Notes: a model not told the origin generated them from the letters alone. Counted from the first letter of the stretch, positions 1 through 7,216 are shown. The stretch is 33,131 nt of DNA from a virus (IMGVR_UViG_3300034137_000011:1-33131), one strand, 5' to 3'. Made by a program: numbers and translations.

Positions 1-178
1 CAGGGACAGCCTCGAGCCGTAGGGCGACGAGGTCGCGGTTTGTGTCATTAACCTTGTATCCACGTAGGTCGAGATATTGATCAATAAAATGTTCAGCATC
101 CCAAGCCTCAAAGATCGATACGAAGATGCTGTCAAGCTTCCCTGAATAATGTTTGTTGTCTGAACGCTGCCACGCCAT
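1..178 (-). CDS. Partial hypothetical protein running off the left edge
   Basis: An open frame on the minus strand starts at an ATG at position 178 and stays open for 59 codons to the left edge, so only the N-terminus is visible. The visible protein begins MAWQRSDNKHYS and is rich in charged and aromatic residues; it has no signal peptide or membrane segment. No clear Shine-Dalgarno sequence precedes the ATG, so the start is uncertain. I do not recognise the family. It is transcribed away from the late genes, so it is either a separately expressed accessory gene or belongs to a neighbouring leftward unit. Confidence 0.5.
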   Translation of the reverse strand, partial: MAWQRSDNKHYSGKLDSIFVSIFEAWDAEHFIDQYLDLRGYKVNDTNRDLVALRLEAVP

Positions 179-488
179 GGTACATGTCTCTGTGATGTAG
201 TTTTGCCACTATGGGGCCGCTCAGCGCCCCGCGCAATCCACCGTTCGGGGTTCCGATGGCCGGTCCTGAACAAGCTGAAAGAGAAAAAGGGAATAATCGA
301 CGAAAACACTTTTACGCGCGGAATAACTCTGTTTTCATGGCACCGTGTTTAGCTTTTCAAGCGCGACACCCAGACAGTTACGAAGAGAGCCCGGCCTTGA
401 AAAGCCGGGTTTTTTATTTCGCTCCAGTGAGTTGTACCTGACGTTCTCACGTAATAGCATTGGGCTTCTTTTGACCAAGGAGGTCGCT
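179..488. other. Non-coding gap with one terminator and a possible gene remnant
   Basis: This gap of about 310 bases contains a rightward terminator (390-415). A plus-strand frame ends with TAG at 350-352, about 38 bases before that terminator, and encodes a plausible C-terminus (LKEKKGIIDENTFTRG then ITLFSWHRV). It has no in-frame ATG, only a TTG near 203. It may be the tail of a decayed or very short gene served by the terminator. I see no other gene here. Confidence 0.3.
390..415 (+). terminator. Rho-independent terminator
   Basis: CCCGGC (390-395) pairs with GCCGGG (404-409) around an eight-base loop and is followed by six T. It would stop rightward transcription arriving from the left before the DUF1496-like gene. 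Confidence 0.75.
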
Positions 489-740
489 GTGAAAAAAGCA
501 ATCATCGCATCCACATTTATGGTGTTTAGCGCTGCTGCATTGGCTGCAGAGCCACCCAGTAAAGATGCCGCCCAACTGCCACAGTTTGATAATCATCAAG
601 CATGCGTCTATCAGAATGTTATCTATTCGAAAGGCGCGGTGGTGAGCGCGGGTCAGAGCCAGCTGCAATGCATGCGAGGAATGGGCGTCAATGGATTCAG
701 GGGCGACGAGAACCCGCTCGAGTGGGTAAAGCTTGATTGA
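489..740 (+). CDS. Small exported DUF1496-like protein
   Basis: The start is a GTG at 489 with a strong AAGGAGG just upstream (from 479); a longer frame from 345 runs through a terminator and is rejected. The 83-residue product has a lysine-led N-terminus, a hydrophobic stretch (about 4-18) and an ALAA cleavage region near 20, so it should be secreted to the periplasm. The mature part holds CVYQNVIYSKGAVV and a second cysteine (C39 and C61), matching my memory of the DUF1496/YnjH family, whose function is unknown; the two cysteines may form a disulfide. The gene is bounded by terminators on both sides, as expected of a phage moron expressed on its own. Confidence 0.75.
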   Translation: MKKAIIASTFMVFSAAALAAEPPSKDAAQLPQFDNHQACVYQNVIYSKGAVVSAGQSQLQCMRGMGVNGFRGDENPLEWVKLD

Positions 741-759
741 GCTGAGCGATAGACGGAAG

Positions 760-783
760 CCCGGCCATTGAGCCGGGTTTTTT
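760..783 (+). terminator. Rho-independent terminator of the DUF1496-like gene
   Basis: CCCGGC (760-765) and GCCGGG (772-777) form a stem with a six-base loop, followed by six T. It lies 20 bases after the stop codon at 740 and has the same stem sequence as the terminator at 390. Confidence 0.8.
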
Positions 784-801
784 GTGCCAATCAGAAACGA
801 G

Positions 802-828
802 AAAGCCCCGACATCGTTCGGGGCTTTT
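802..828. terminator. Second, bidirectional-looking terminator
   Basis: GCCCCGA (805-811) pairs with TCGGGGC (818-824). A run of A precedes the stem and TTTT follows it, so it could act in either direction. It adds insulation between the upstream moron and the com-like unit. Confidence 0.7.
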
Positions 829-845
829 GCGTTGTAGCGGAAAAA

Positions 846-947
846 AGAGAGGGTGACTTCAGGACGTGCAGCAACACCTCCTGAAGCCACCAGATCGCAG
901 AATAAGCCTGCAAGCCAGCCAAGACCCCCTCACTCTCGCGAGAGCGG
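846..947 (+). ncRNA. Structured RNA candidate upstream of com (possibly C4-antisense-like)
   Basis: A long inverted repeat is present: GGTG plus CTTCAGGA (852-864) pairs with TCCTGAAG plus CACC (879-891) with one mismatch and a 14-base loop. A small GCAG/CTGC hairpin follows and the segment ends with a CTCTC-GCGAGAG palindrome. The layout and location in a prophage recall the C4 antisense RNA family described for P1-type phages, but I recall this only in outline. No protein frame explains the pairing. It could instead be a leader structure for the com unit. Confidence 0.4.
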
Positions 948-980
948 GCGGAGCCTAGCAGAAATCAAAAGGCATTGCAG

Positions 981-1166
981 ATGTTGAAAGATTGCAGATG
1001 TGGAAATTGCAAACGACTTCTTGCCCGAGTGGGTGAGTACACCGAACTCCAGATCAAATGTTCCCGATGCGGGACGTTGAATCATGTGAGGACCACGAGC
1101 CCCGAGTCATCGCCTTTGAGCGACATGAAAGCGGAATCCTCCGCGATTAATTATTCGTCTCAATAG
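981..1166 (+). CDS. com: Com-like zinc-finger regulatory protein
   Basis: A 61-residue protein starting at ATG 981, with AAAAGG eight bases upstream; a TTG six bases earlier is less likely. It carries two CxxC pairs, C7-x2-C10 and C27-x2-C30, in the pattern of phage Mu Com, a zinc-binding protein that activates translation of mom mRNA. The spacing and overall length match that family (Mu Com is about 62 residues). No mom-like DNA-modification gene is seen next to it; the following gene, eight bases downstream, encodes a secreted protein instead. Its real target here is unknown: it may regulate the neighbour, or be a remnant of a com-mom module. Confidence 0.75.
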   Translation: MLKDCRCGNCKRLLARVGEYTELQIKCSRCGTLNHVRTTSPESSPLSDMKAESSAINYSSQ

Positions 1167-1174
1167 GTGACAAC

Positions 1175-1756
1175 ATGAAATCCATCAACAACAGCATCGC
1201 TCCGCTCCTATTGGCTGCCGCTCTTTTGGCATCAGCTAGCACGGCGTTCGCCGCCGAATTGGTGGTTAATGGCAGCTTCGAAACCCCTGGCTGTGCTGAC
1301 GACTGCGTATTGAATACTCCTGGTCAGGCTGACTTCGTAGATGGCTGGACGACTTTCCTGTCGGGTGTGGAGTACATGAACGTAAGAGCGTCAATCGGAA
1401 GTTCGGTCGCTGCTGACGGCGTCATGAGCGTTGATCTCGCTAACTATGTGTATCGGAACGGCGGCGGTATTCAGCAGAACATCAATACGGTCGTTGGCAT
1501 GCGGTATCGTCTCAGCTTCAGCGCCGGCAATTCCGCGTATGTGAATCGCTATGGCAATGGAATTATCAATGTCAAGGTCGCGGGCCAGACGGTCAGCTTC
1601 GACACTCCTGTTGCGAAAAGCGATGCCACTGTATGGGAAACCAAAACCTACGACTTCACTGCTACTACATCCCAGACGACTTTGAGCTTCTGGAATGATC
1701 AAAATCCTAACGATCGTTTTGCTTTCATCGATAAGGTCAGCGTCGTTCCACTCTGA
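1175..1756 (+). CDS. Secreted carbohydrate-binding-like (DUF642/CBM-type) protein
   Basis: The 193-residue product has a clear signal peptide (hydrophobic residues 8-25, cleavage after AFA at 26), so the mature protein is exported. The mature part begins ELVVNGSFETPG and shows the NGSFE...GW pattern and beta-rich makeup of galactose-binding-like jelly-roll domains such as DUF642 and CBM families. Two cysteines (C40, C44) lie near its N-terminus. The start follows AGGTGA and lies eight bases after the com-like stop, so the two are probably cotranscribed and perhaps coupled in translation. The NxSF(E/D)...W signature also occurs three times in the tail-tip protein J. Ligand and function are unknown; a cell-surface or exclusion role is only a guess. 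Confidence 0.7.
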   Translation: MKSINNSIAPLLLAAALLASASTAFAAELVVNGSFETPGCADDCVLNTPGQADFVDGWTTFLSGVEYMNVRASIGSSVAADGVMSVDLANYVYRNGGGIQQNINTVVGMRYRLSFSAGNSAYVNRYGNGIINVKVAGQTVSFDTPVAKSDATVWETKTYDFTATTSQTTLSFWNDQNPNDRFAFIDKVSVVPL

Positions 1757-2176
1757 TAATCCAGGAGTCTTCGTGCGATAGCGGCCCCGTTAAACAGAGG
1801 CTATTTTAGCTGAGCCAAGGCAGTGGACGCCGATTGAACAGTAAGGATCTAGCCCTATTGCCAGGGTAGCCCTCGGAATGCCTGGACATCGATAAGCCGG
1901 TAGTGCGGTGATTTGAAAAACACCGGCATTCAGCAAGCCCTATTTTCCTCGATCTGCTCCGGGGCGGTGCTGATGGGCAGCGTGGGAAGACACGCATTTT
2001 ATGCAGATGAATGCGCAGGCTGATGCGCAGAGAGCGGGATCAGATTCGATGGTGGACCGACAGGCCAACGCGTAGACGAATCAAGCCGGAGACCAGCACC
2101 GGCCATCTGCACCTATTTCAAGCCTCGGCATTGCCGGGGCTTTTTCGTTTATAGCTCCCCAAAGGGAGGACACCGG
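1757..2176. other. Non-coding gap before the lysis genes
   Basis: About 420 bases with no convincing gene on either strand; the longest frames lack ribosome binding sites. A terminator lies at 2121-2145. A late promoter or an antiterminator recognition site could lie here, since the rightward late genes begin just after it, but I cannot identify one by eye. Confidence 0.5.
2121..2145 (+). terminator. Terminator-like hairpin before the holin
   Basis: AGCCTCGGC (2121-2129) pairs with GCCGGGGCT (2133-2141) with one T-G wobble and is followed by TTTTT. It sits about 30 bases before the holin start, so it either ends the upstream moron unit or is read through by antitermination. Confidence 0.65.
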
Positions 2177-2503
2177 ATGAAGTCCATGCCAGAAAAGAAT
2201 CCTGATTTCTGGGCGCAGCTGTACCTCATCATCAGTACGCCTCTATGGCAGGGCGCGATCATGGCGACCACTGTTTCGCTGCTGCGTGTCCTCTACGAAG
2301 CCAAGGAAGCGAACAAATGGCGGATCGTGCTTGAGGCGCTTATCTGCGGTTCGCTGAGTCTGTCAGCCAGTAGCGTCATTGAATGGATGGCTTGGCCGCC
2401 CAGCTTGTCAGTCGCCGCTGGCGGGACCATTGGTTTCGTTGGGGTTACGGCCATCAGGGAACTGATCATCAAGTTCCTCGGACGTAAGGCGGATTCCCCA
2501 TGA
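2177..2503 (+). CDS. Holin, lambda S family
   Basis: A 108-residue inner-membrane protein that would form lethal holes at lysis. It has three hydrophobic segments (about 25-43, 48-68 and 77-97) and a charged C-terminal tail (RKADSP), the class I holin layout of lambda S. The N-terminus reads MKSMPEKN, closely like lambda S MKMPEKH, and provides two possible ATG starts (2177 and 2186) with the same dual-start arrangement used in lambda to make holin and antiholin. A strong AGGGAGGA-type site lies upstream. It overlaps the Rz gene by four bases (ATGA). No endolysin lies beside it; the only endolysin found is 27 kb downstream at 29586. Confidence 0.85.
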   Translation: MKSMPEKNPDFWAQLYLIISTPLWQGAIMATTVSLLRVLYEAKEANKWRIVLEALICGSLSLSASSVIEWMAWPPSLSVAAGGTIGFVGVTAIRELIIKFLGRKADSP

Positions 2504-2898
2504 GCACATTGAAAGCGATTGCGCTTGCCATCGTGATCGCACTCGTCGGCGTTCTGTTGGTGGGTATTCAGCAGTACCGGGTCCTTGCGCTCGAAGGCAA
2601 GGTCAGCATTGAAACCAAGGCCAAGACGGACGCAGTGGAAGCCAATGAGGCGAGCCAAGCGACGATCACCACGCTGCGGGCAGAGGCTAAACGCAATGCC
2701 GATTATCAGGCCGATCTGAGCAAACGCCTCAAAGACAGCGAACAGAAAGCCCTGAAGGCAAGGAAAGATTTTGAAGACCTCAAGCGTAAGAGTCCGGCTG
2801 TTCGCAAGTGGGCTGATCAGCCTTTGCCTGACGGCCTGCGCGGGAAGCCCCCAGCCAGTGGTGGTAAAGACAACAGCAGTAAGGCTCGAACCCCCTGA
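2500..2898 (+). CDS. Rz: Inner-membrane spanin Rz
   Basis: A 132-residue protein with an N-terminal signal anchor (about residues 5-24) and a long periplasmic helical region rich in A, K, E, D and Q with coiled-coil character (about 30-105), ending in a flexible tail. This is the standard i-spanin plan: it pairs with Rz1 to bridge the envelope and fuse inner and outer membranes at the last step of lysis. It starts inside the holin stop (ATGA), and its 3' part overlaps the Rz1 frame. Size and context fit lambda Rz (153 residues), though the sequence is divergent. Confidence 0.8.
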   Translation: MSTLKAIALAIVIALVGVLLVGIQQYRVLALEGKVSIETKAKTDAVEANEASQATITTLRAEAKRNADYQADLSKRLKDSEQKALKARKDFEDLKRKSPAVRKWADQPLPDGLRGKPPASGGKDNSSKARTP

Positions 2899-3046
2899 GC
2901 TGGTCCCTTGTGAGCGGATCACACAGAGCGAGGATGACCTTGCCCTGAATGGCGACCTCTGGGCGCTGAAGGATCGGGCGGTAAACCTGCTCGATACGTG
3001 CGCCGATCAGGTAGACGCCCAGATCGTTCGCAGCAAGAGCAAGTAA
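2771..3046 (+). CDS. Rz1: Outer-membrane spanin lipoprotein Rz1
   Basis: This frame starts within Rz in the +1 register and continues 148 bases beyond it. The start is a TTG at 2771 preceded by AAGGA (about six bases away); no in-frame ATG exists before the lipobox. The 91-residue product has a basic N-terminus, a hydrophobic core and the lipobox LTAC with C23 as the acylated residue, followed by a short SPQPVVV segment. It would be a lipid-anchored outer-membrane subunit that complexes with Rz. The unusually long C-terminal extension (most Rz1 proteins are about 60 residues, proline-rich) contains two further cysteines. Confidence 0.8.
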   Translation: MKTSSVRVRLFASGLISLCLTACAGSPQPVVVKTTAVRLEPPELVPCERITQSEDDLALNGDLWALKDRAVNLLDTCADQVDAQIVRSKSK

Positions 3047-3093
3047 CCCGCGCCACAAATTCAGAAGCGTCAATTCGTGGCGCGAGGTGACAC

Positions 3094-3426
3094 ATGCCCT
3101 GGCTACCGCACCCGTACAAGCCTGGATATCCCAGGCATTGGGTAGATGACCCCGAGGAAACAGCAATGACCGATTCGACTCCCACTGCAAAAGGCAAGTC
3201 GCGCTCACGCCGTTCACGCAAGCCCAGGCCACAAGTACAGCTGCCCGCACCGGAGACGGGGTCTGACATGACCATCTCCCAACCGGTGGTTGCTGAGGTC
3301 AACGCCTTGTCGCAACGTCTGGTTGAGGCCATCAACGCGGCCAAGCAGATCGGCGTCCCGCAAGGGTTCATCGTTGCGGTGCTGCACGGTGCGGCGCTGC
3401 GGGAAACCCAGCTCGTCATTGCCTGA
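3094..3426 (+). CDS. Hypothetical phage protein
   Basis: A frame of 110 residues with GAGGTGA before ATG 3094. A second in-frame ATG at 3166, with GAGGA upstream, would give 86 residues (MTDSTPTAKGKS); either or both may be used. The middle is a very basic, low-complexity segment (KGKSRSRRSRKPRP) followed by a small folded-looking C-terminal half (about 60-110) with a helix-rich pattern. The basic stretch suggests nucleic-acid contact, but I recognise no family. It is the first of a run of small rightward genes between lysis and packaging modules. Confidence 0.6.
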   Translation: MPWLPHPYKPGYPRHWVDDPEETAMTDSTPTAKGKSRSRRSRKPRPQVQLPAPETGSDMTISQPVVAEVNALSQRLVEAINAAKQIGVPQGFIVAVLHGAALRETQLVIA

Positions 3427-3438
3427 TAGGAGCGGCCC

Positions 3439-3642
3439 GTGAAGATCGTAATCAACAATCTGCATGGCTCTGTTCAGGTTGAGCTGCTTCAGAGCGGCCA
3501 GGTGACTCATCGAGAGTTATTCGACGGCAAGACGTCTACGCCATACGCCAGATCGATCCCCGCCGATATCGTGTTCGACTCTCACCGGGCCGTCACCTCA
3601 GGCAATCGCACCGACAACTTCACCTATGAGGTAACGACATGA
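3439..3642 (+). CDS. Hypothetical phage protein
   Basis: A 67-residue protein starting at GTG 3439 with TAGGAG six bases upstream. It begins MKIVINNLHGSVQVELLQSG and alternates hydrophobic and polar residues, suggesting a small beta-rich fold; there is no signal peptide or membrane helix. It overlaps the next gene by four bases (ATGA), so the two are probably translated together. Function unknown. Confidence 0.65.
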   Translation: MKIVINNLHGSVQVELLQSGQVTHRELFDGKTSTPYARSIPADIVFDSHRAVTSGNRTDNFTYEVTT

Positions 3643-3902
3643 ACATTCAAGACCTGTCTGTAAAGCTTGGAGTCAGCGTCAGCGCGACCGTCCTGCAGCC
3701 AGCCGCCAATGATCTGCTGGTGCTTAAGGTCGACGCCTTCCTCTCTGCCAAGCAGCGTGAGCTGCTGGAGAACAACCTGCTCCCTACTCTGAAAGGGCTG
3801 GGCTGCAAGGTCATGGTGCTGGAGGGTGGGATGGACCTGATGCTGGTCAAGCAGGTAGCCAACGATGTCGATTCGTCGGCGGACGATCAGGTTAAAGCTT
3901 GA
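3639..3902 (+). CDS. Hypothetical phage protein
   Basis: An 87-residue protein that starts in the stop codon of the previous gene (ATGA overlap). The sequence has a repeated beta/helix pattern (LLVLKVDAFLSAKQRELLENNLLPTL is its core, about residues 26-51) and an acidic C-terminus. No motif is recognised. Tight coupling to 3439-3642 suggests that the two products work together. Confidence 0.65.
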   Translation: MNIQDLSVKLGVSVSATVLQPAANDLLVLKVDAFLSAKQRELLENNLLPTLKGLGCKVMVLEGGMDLMLVKQVANDVDSSADDQVKA

Positions 3903-3959
3903 GCTGTGCTGGGTGCGCTGCCCGACGTGATCGAGCAAAGAAGTGGATGAGGATAGCCA

Positions 3960-4316
3960 GTGAACGAATCAGCCAAACATTTAAGCGTGGTGATGATCCT
4001 GCCACCAGCGCAACAGAAAGCCGGACAGGCTCAGCCGACGTTCGGAACCCGAGTGATGCTGAGCGACGGTAGTGAGCTGACTGGCGTTACGTCGATCACC
4101 CTGACTGCAATGCCTGGTGATGTGTGGCAGGCAACTATCACGGTGCCACCTGAGAGCCTTGAGGTCATCGCGGCGAAGGCGCTGATCATCCAAGAACGTG
4201 AGCCCGTTCGATACCAGCACCCCGATGTCGTCGAGGTCACCACGATGGGGGAGACGGTGCGTCAATGGGTCATGGGCGGCGAGGGCAGGCTAGATGGGCA
4301 GGCTGACGACGCTTAG
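3960..4316 (+). CDS. Hypothetical phage protein
   Basis: A 118-residue protein starting at GTG 3960 with GAGGA upstream. The core (about 28-100) is rich in valine, threonine and glycine (TRVMLSDGSELTGVTSITL) and looks like a small all-beta domain, similar in feel to phage proteins found just before HNH and terminase genes in Pseudomonas siphophages. It has no catalytic motif that I can see. Its end overlaps the start of the HNH gene by 23 bases, tying it to the packaging region. Confidence 0.65.
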   Translation: MNESAKHLSVVMILPPAQQKAGQAQPTFGTRVMLSDGSELTGVTSITLTAMPGDVWQATITVPPESLEVIAAKALIIQEREPVRYQHPDVVEVTTMGETVRQWVMGGEGRLDGQADDA

Positions 4317-4617
4317 GCCGCGGATGGCAGAGGCTGCCAATCGGCAGTATGCAGCTCCCAACGCAGAGGAAGGTAACGAAGGCTGGGGCTCTGGTCGTGG
4401 TGGCAGACCCTGGAGGCGCAAGCGAGCATTGATCCTCGTGCGTGACGAGTACACCTGCCAAGCATGCGGCACCGTAACGCTGGACCTTGAAGTCGATCAC
4501 ATCATCAATGTGGCGCAGGGTGGGACGGATGATGAGGCCAACCTTCAAGCCCTATGCGTGCCCTGTCACAAGCTCAAGACTGCCGAGGAGTCGGCTCGGG
4601 GTGCTGGCCGCGCCTGA
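4294..4617 (+). CDS. HNH endonuclease next to terminase
   Basis: A 107-residue HNH nuclease. A zinc pair C55-x2-C58 is followed by the catalytic VDHI (D68, H69), N83 in the second part of the motif, and C88-x2-C91 with H92. The N-terminal third is arginine/glycine-rich. In HK97-like phages an HNH protein encoded beside the terminase (HK97 gp74 type) is needed for cos cleavage and packaging together with TerL; position, size and motif all fit that role here. It overlaps the preceding gene by 23 bases and is separated from terS by the candidate cos region. Confidence 0.85.
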   Translation: MGRLTTLRPRMAEAANRQYAAPNAEEGNEGWGSGRGGRPWRRKRALILVRDEYTCQACGTVTLDLEVDHIINVAQGGTDDEANLQALCVPCHKLKTAEESARGAGRA

Positions 4618-4853
4618 TTCACCGCGTCGGGCAAATCGCAAGGTTGAATGATGAGTAATTGATGACGAGTCTCGATTGCTACCCGTTCCAGAGACGAATT
4701 CGGGCAAAATCGTGCGAAATGCACGAAAAACGGCTCAAATGCGAAGGATTCCCGTTCGTGGGAGGGGCGGGTCGAAACCTTGTGGCTTTATGCCTCGGAC
4801 ACCGCACCCGACCGCACGTAGAGATTTTTTCCCCCTCATAGGTTTTTTGTTAA
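4618..4853. other. Candidate cos / packaging-initiation region
   Basis: A 236-base gap between the HNH gene and terS, in a phage that otherwise packs genes tightly. It holds a G-rich segment GGGAGGGGCGGGTCGAAACC (4760-4779), then a C-rich segment (4800-4815) and two pyrimidine/T tracts just before terS. HK97-type cos sites lie directly upstream of terS, and the HNH neighbour supports a cos packaging mode. Frames crossing this gap look like arginine/proline-rich noise. The exact nicking site cannot be read by eye. Confidence 0.45.
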
Positions 4854-5369
4854 ATGGCACTGACCCCAAAAAAGCAGGCATTCGTCTCTGCCAAGAGGGA
4901 AGGTGCGTCTAATAAAGATGCAGCGATAGCCGCAGGTTACGCGGCTTCCAGCGCTCCCCAGGCAGGTGCGCGACTCGCAAAAGATCCCTACGTAATAGCC
5001 GAATTGGGCGCCCCAGCAGTTAACAAAAAAGTTAACAAATTTGTTAAAGGGGATGCGCCGCAAAAAGCGACAGAAAGCCGGACTCCTCCGAAGGGAGAGA
5101 CAGGGCAGGACAGTAGCGATTCAGGTTTCGATTTCAGCAAGGCCATTCGTTTCACTGATCCCAAGGAGTTTTTACTCGCCACGATGAACGACTTCGAGAC
5201 CGATTCGAAGCTACGCGTCGATGCAGCGAAAGCGTTGATGCCGTTCATTCATCCGCGCAAAGGCGAGGGCGGTAAGAAAGAAGAAAAGGAAAACGCGGCC
5301 AAGTCCGCATCGAAAGGCAAGTTTGGTGCATCCCCGCCGCCCCCTAGCCATTTACGATCGGTGAAATAA
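4854..5369 (+). CDS. terS: Terminase small subunit
   Basis: A 171-residue protein beginning MALTPKKQAFVSAKREGASN, the N-terminal helix-turn-helix layout of the Terminase_2 small-subunit family (about residues 3-50: LTPKKQ...AGY...AARLAKDP). It binds the packaging site and stimulates the large subunit. The middle (55-90) is a charged linker and the C-terminus is a lysine/glutamate-rich tail. Its stop codon is directly followed by the terL start with no gap, so stoichiometry is probably set by coupled translation. The ATG at 4854 follows a T-rich stretch with only a weak AGG upstream. Confidence 0.85.
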   Translation: MALTPKKQAFVSAKREGASNKDAAIAAGYAASSAPQAGARLAKDPYVIAELGAPAVNKKVNKFVKGDAPQKATESRTPPKGETGQDSSDSGFDFSKAIRFTDPKEFLLATMNDFETDSKLRVDAAKALMPFIHPRKGEGGKKEEKENAAKSASKGKFGASPPPPSHLRSVK

Positions 5370-7058
5370 TTGAGCGAACCTACTTGGGACACGTCGTGCC
5401 CCGATTGGGAGTCGCGGATCGTCAACCGCCAGTCACTTGTGCCGTTCCCGCCTCTGTTTCCAGCTGAGGCAGAGGCATGCATGCAGGTCTTGAACGACCT
5501 GAAGATTGTGGACGCACCTGGTAGCCCTCTGATTGGCGAGTCTTGTGCTCCATGGATTTCGGACTTGGCCGGGGCAATTTTCGGCGCGTACAACGGCGAT
5601 ACCGGCGAGCGCCTGATTCAGGAGTTCTTCCTGCTGATCAGCAAAAAGAACGCAAAAAGCACCATCGCCGCAGCAATCATGCTCACTGTCCTAATCCGGA
5701 ACTGGAGGCAGTCGGCAGAATTCATCATCCTTGCACCGACGATTGAGGTCGCGAACAACGCTTACGCTCCTGCCCGCGACATGGTTAAGCATGACGAGGA
5801 GCTGTCAGCGCTGCTGCACGTGCAGGACCACCTCCGGACAATTACCCATCGGGAGTCTGGCGCGACATTGAAGGTGGTTGCAGCGGATCAGAACACGGTT
5901 GGCGGTAAGAAGGCGGCTGTTGTGCTCGTTGACGAACTCCACCTGTTCGGTAAAAACCCGCATGCAGCCAACATGCTGCGAGAAGCTACCGGCGGGCTTG
6001 CGTCACGACCGGAAGGCTTTGTCATTTACTTGACCACGCAATCTGATCAGCCACCGGCGGGAGTGTTTCGGGAAAAGCTGCAGTACGCCAGGGGCGTTCG
6101 CGACGGCACAATCATCGATCCCAATTTTCTGCCGGTGATTTACGAATTTCCGAAGCACATCTTGGATGCCGAGGAGCACCGCAACCCTGAAAACTTCTAC
6201 ATCACCAATCCCAATATGGGGTACTCGGTGAGCGAGAAGTTTCTCATCCGGGAAATGAAAAAAGCCGAAGAGGCAGGCGAAGCAGAAGTGCTGGGCTTCA
6301 TGTCCAAGCATCTGAACGTCGAGATCGGCCTGGCGTTACGCTCGGATCGATGGGCAGGTGCGGACTTTTGGGCAGCCGCAGCGGTGCCCGTGCTGACCCT
6401 CGACATGCTCATCGCGATGTCCGAGGTTATTGACGTAGGCATTGATGGCGGGGGCCTGGATGACTTGCTGGGATTCGCAGCTGTTGGCCGAGACAAGCGC
6501 ACCAGGGATTGGCTTATTTGGACGCACGCTTGGGCTCACCCCTCTGTGCTGGAGCGTCGTAAGGCAGAGGCCCCACGATTTCACGATTTCGAGAAACAAG
6601 GGGACCTGACCCTATCCGTTCGGATCGGCGATGACGTAAACGATGTCGCCGACCTGGTCGAGCAGATCGAGGCGTCGGGGTTGCTGGATAAGGTAGGCGT
6701 TGACCCAGTAGGAATCGGGGCGATTTACGACGCAATGATCGAGCGTGAAATTCCTCCAGAGAAAATCGTCGCCATTAGCCAGGGCTGGAAGCTGGGCGGC
6801 GCTATTAAGACGGCGGAACGCAAGCTCGCTGAAGGCGGCATGAAGCATGGCGGCCAGCCAATGATGGCCTGGTGCGTCGGTAACGCCAAAGTCGAGCCGC
6901 GCGCAAACTCGATTCTGATCACCAAGCAAGCCAGCGGGTCGGCCAAAATCGACCCATTGATGGCCCTATTCAACGCAGTGACCCTGATTTCCTTGAACCC
7001 CGAAGGCCGGGGGAATGACGACTTCATGGCCGCCATTCGGAATCCAATCATCGTATGA
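5370..7058 (+). CDS. terL: Terminase large subunit, HK97 type
   Basis: A 562-residue packaging motor. The ATPase half shows a deviant Walker A (SKKNAKST, residues 91-98), Walker B AVVLVDE (183-189, with the catalytic E after D188) and the coupling motif YLTTQSD (about 220-226). The nuclease half has the acidic IDGGGLDDLLG motif (D359) and a second acid in VGVDPVG (about residue 448). Length and motifs match Terminase_1 proteins of HK97-like phages. The start is a TTG at 5370 immediately after the terS stop; no better ATG exists before conserved sequence. It translocates DNA through the portal and cuts it, probably together with the HNH protein. Confidence 0.95.
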   Translation: MSEPTWDTSCPDWESRIVNRQSLVPFPPLFPAEAEACMQVLNDLKIVDAPGSPLIGESCAPWISDLAGAIFGAYNGDTGERLIQEFFLLISKKNAKSTIAAAIMLTVLIRNWRQSAEFIILAPTIEVANNAYAPARDMVKHDEELSALLHVQDHLRTITHRESGATLKVVAADQNTVGGKKAAVVLVDELHLFGKNPHAANMLREATGGLASRPEGFVIYLTTQSDQPPAGVFREKLQYARGVRDGTIIDPNFLPVIYEFPKHILDAEEHRNPENFYITNPNMGYSVSEKFLIREMKKAEEAGEAEVLGFMSKHLNVEIGLALRSDRWAGADFWAAAAVPVLTLDMLIAMSEVIDVGIDGGGLDDLLGFAAVGRDKRTRDWLIWTHAWAHPSVLERRKAEAPRFHDFEKQGDLTLSVRIGDDVNDVADLVEQIEASGLLDKVGVDPVGIGAIYDAMIEREIPPEKIVAISQGWKLGGAIKTAERKLAEGGMKHGGQPMMAWCVGNAKVEPRANSILITKQASGSAKIDPLMALFNAVTLISLNPEGRGNDDFMAAIRNPIIV

Positions 7059-7216
7059 ACCCACTGCTCATTTTTATCCTGACGGCCTTGGCGGGGTTTG
7101 CCCTGGCAACAGCCGGCGTGCACGTTCTGTTCGGCTTGGGCTGGGCATTATTGGCGGGGTCTGCCTCGTTGCTTCTCATTGCTGGGTTTTTGCGCAAGGG
7201 GTTAACCGGTGACTAG
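7055..7216 (+). CDS. Very small two-helix membrane protein
   Basis: A 53-residue frame beginning MNPLLIFILTALAGFALATA, overlapping the terL stop by four bases (ATGA) and the portal start by eight. Nearly the whole protein is hydrophobic: helix 1 about residues 3-22, helix 2 about 25-46, then a short basic tail RKGLTGD. The double overlap with well-supported genes and the clean membrane profile make it a real gene, though it is easily missed because of its size. Many related siphophages carry a small membrane protein between terL and portal; its job is unknown. Confidence 0.75.
   Translation: MNPLLIFILTALAGFALATAGVHVLFGLGWALLAGSASLLLIAGFLRKGLTGD

Noticed and set aside
211-441. Plus-strand frame of 76 codons
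   Set aside because: It crosses a strong terminator (390-415), has no ribosome site and gives proline/arginine-rich noise.
1880-2110. Short frame MQMNAQADAQRAGSDSM in the gap before the holin
   Set aside because: Only 24 codons after its ATG, no ribosome site and no conserved-looking sequence.
4659-4912. Two frames spanning the gap before terS
   Set aside because: Arginine/proline-rich products without ribosome sites, overlapping terS; the gap is better explained as a packaging site.
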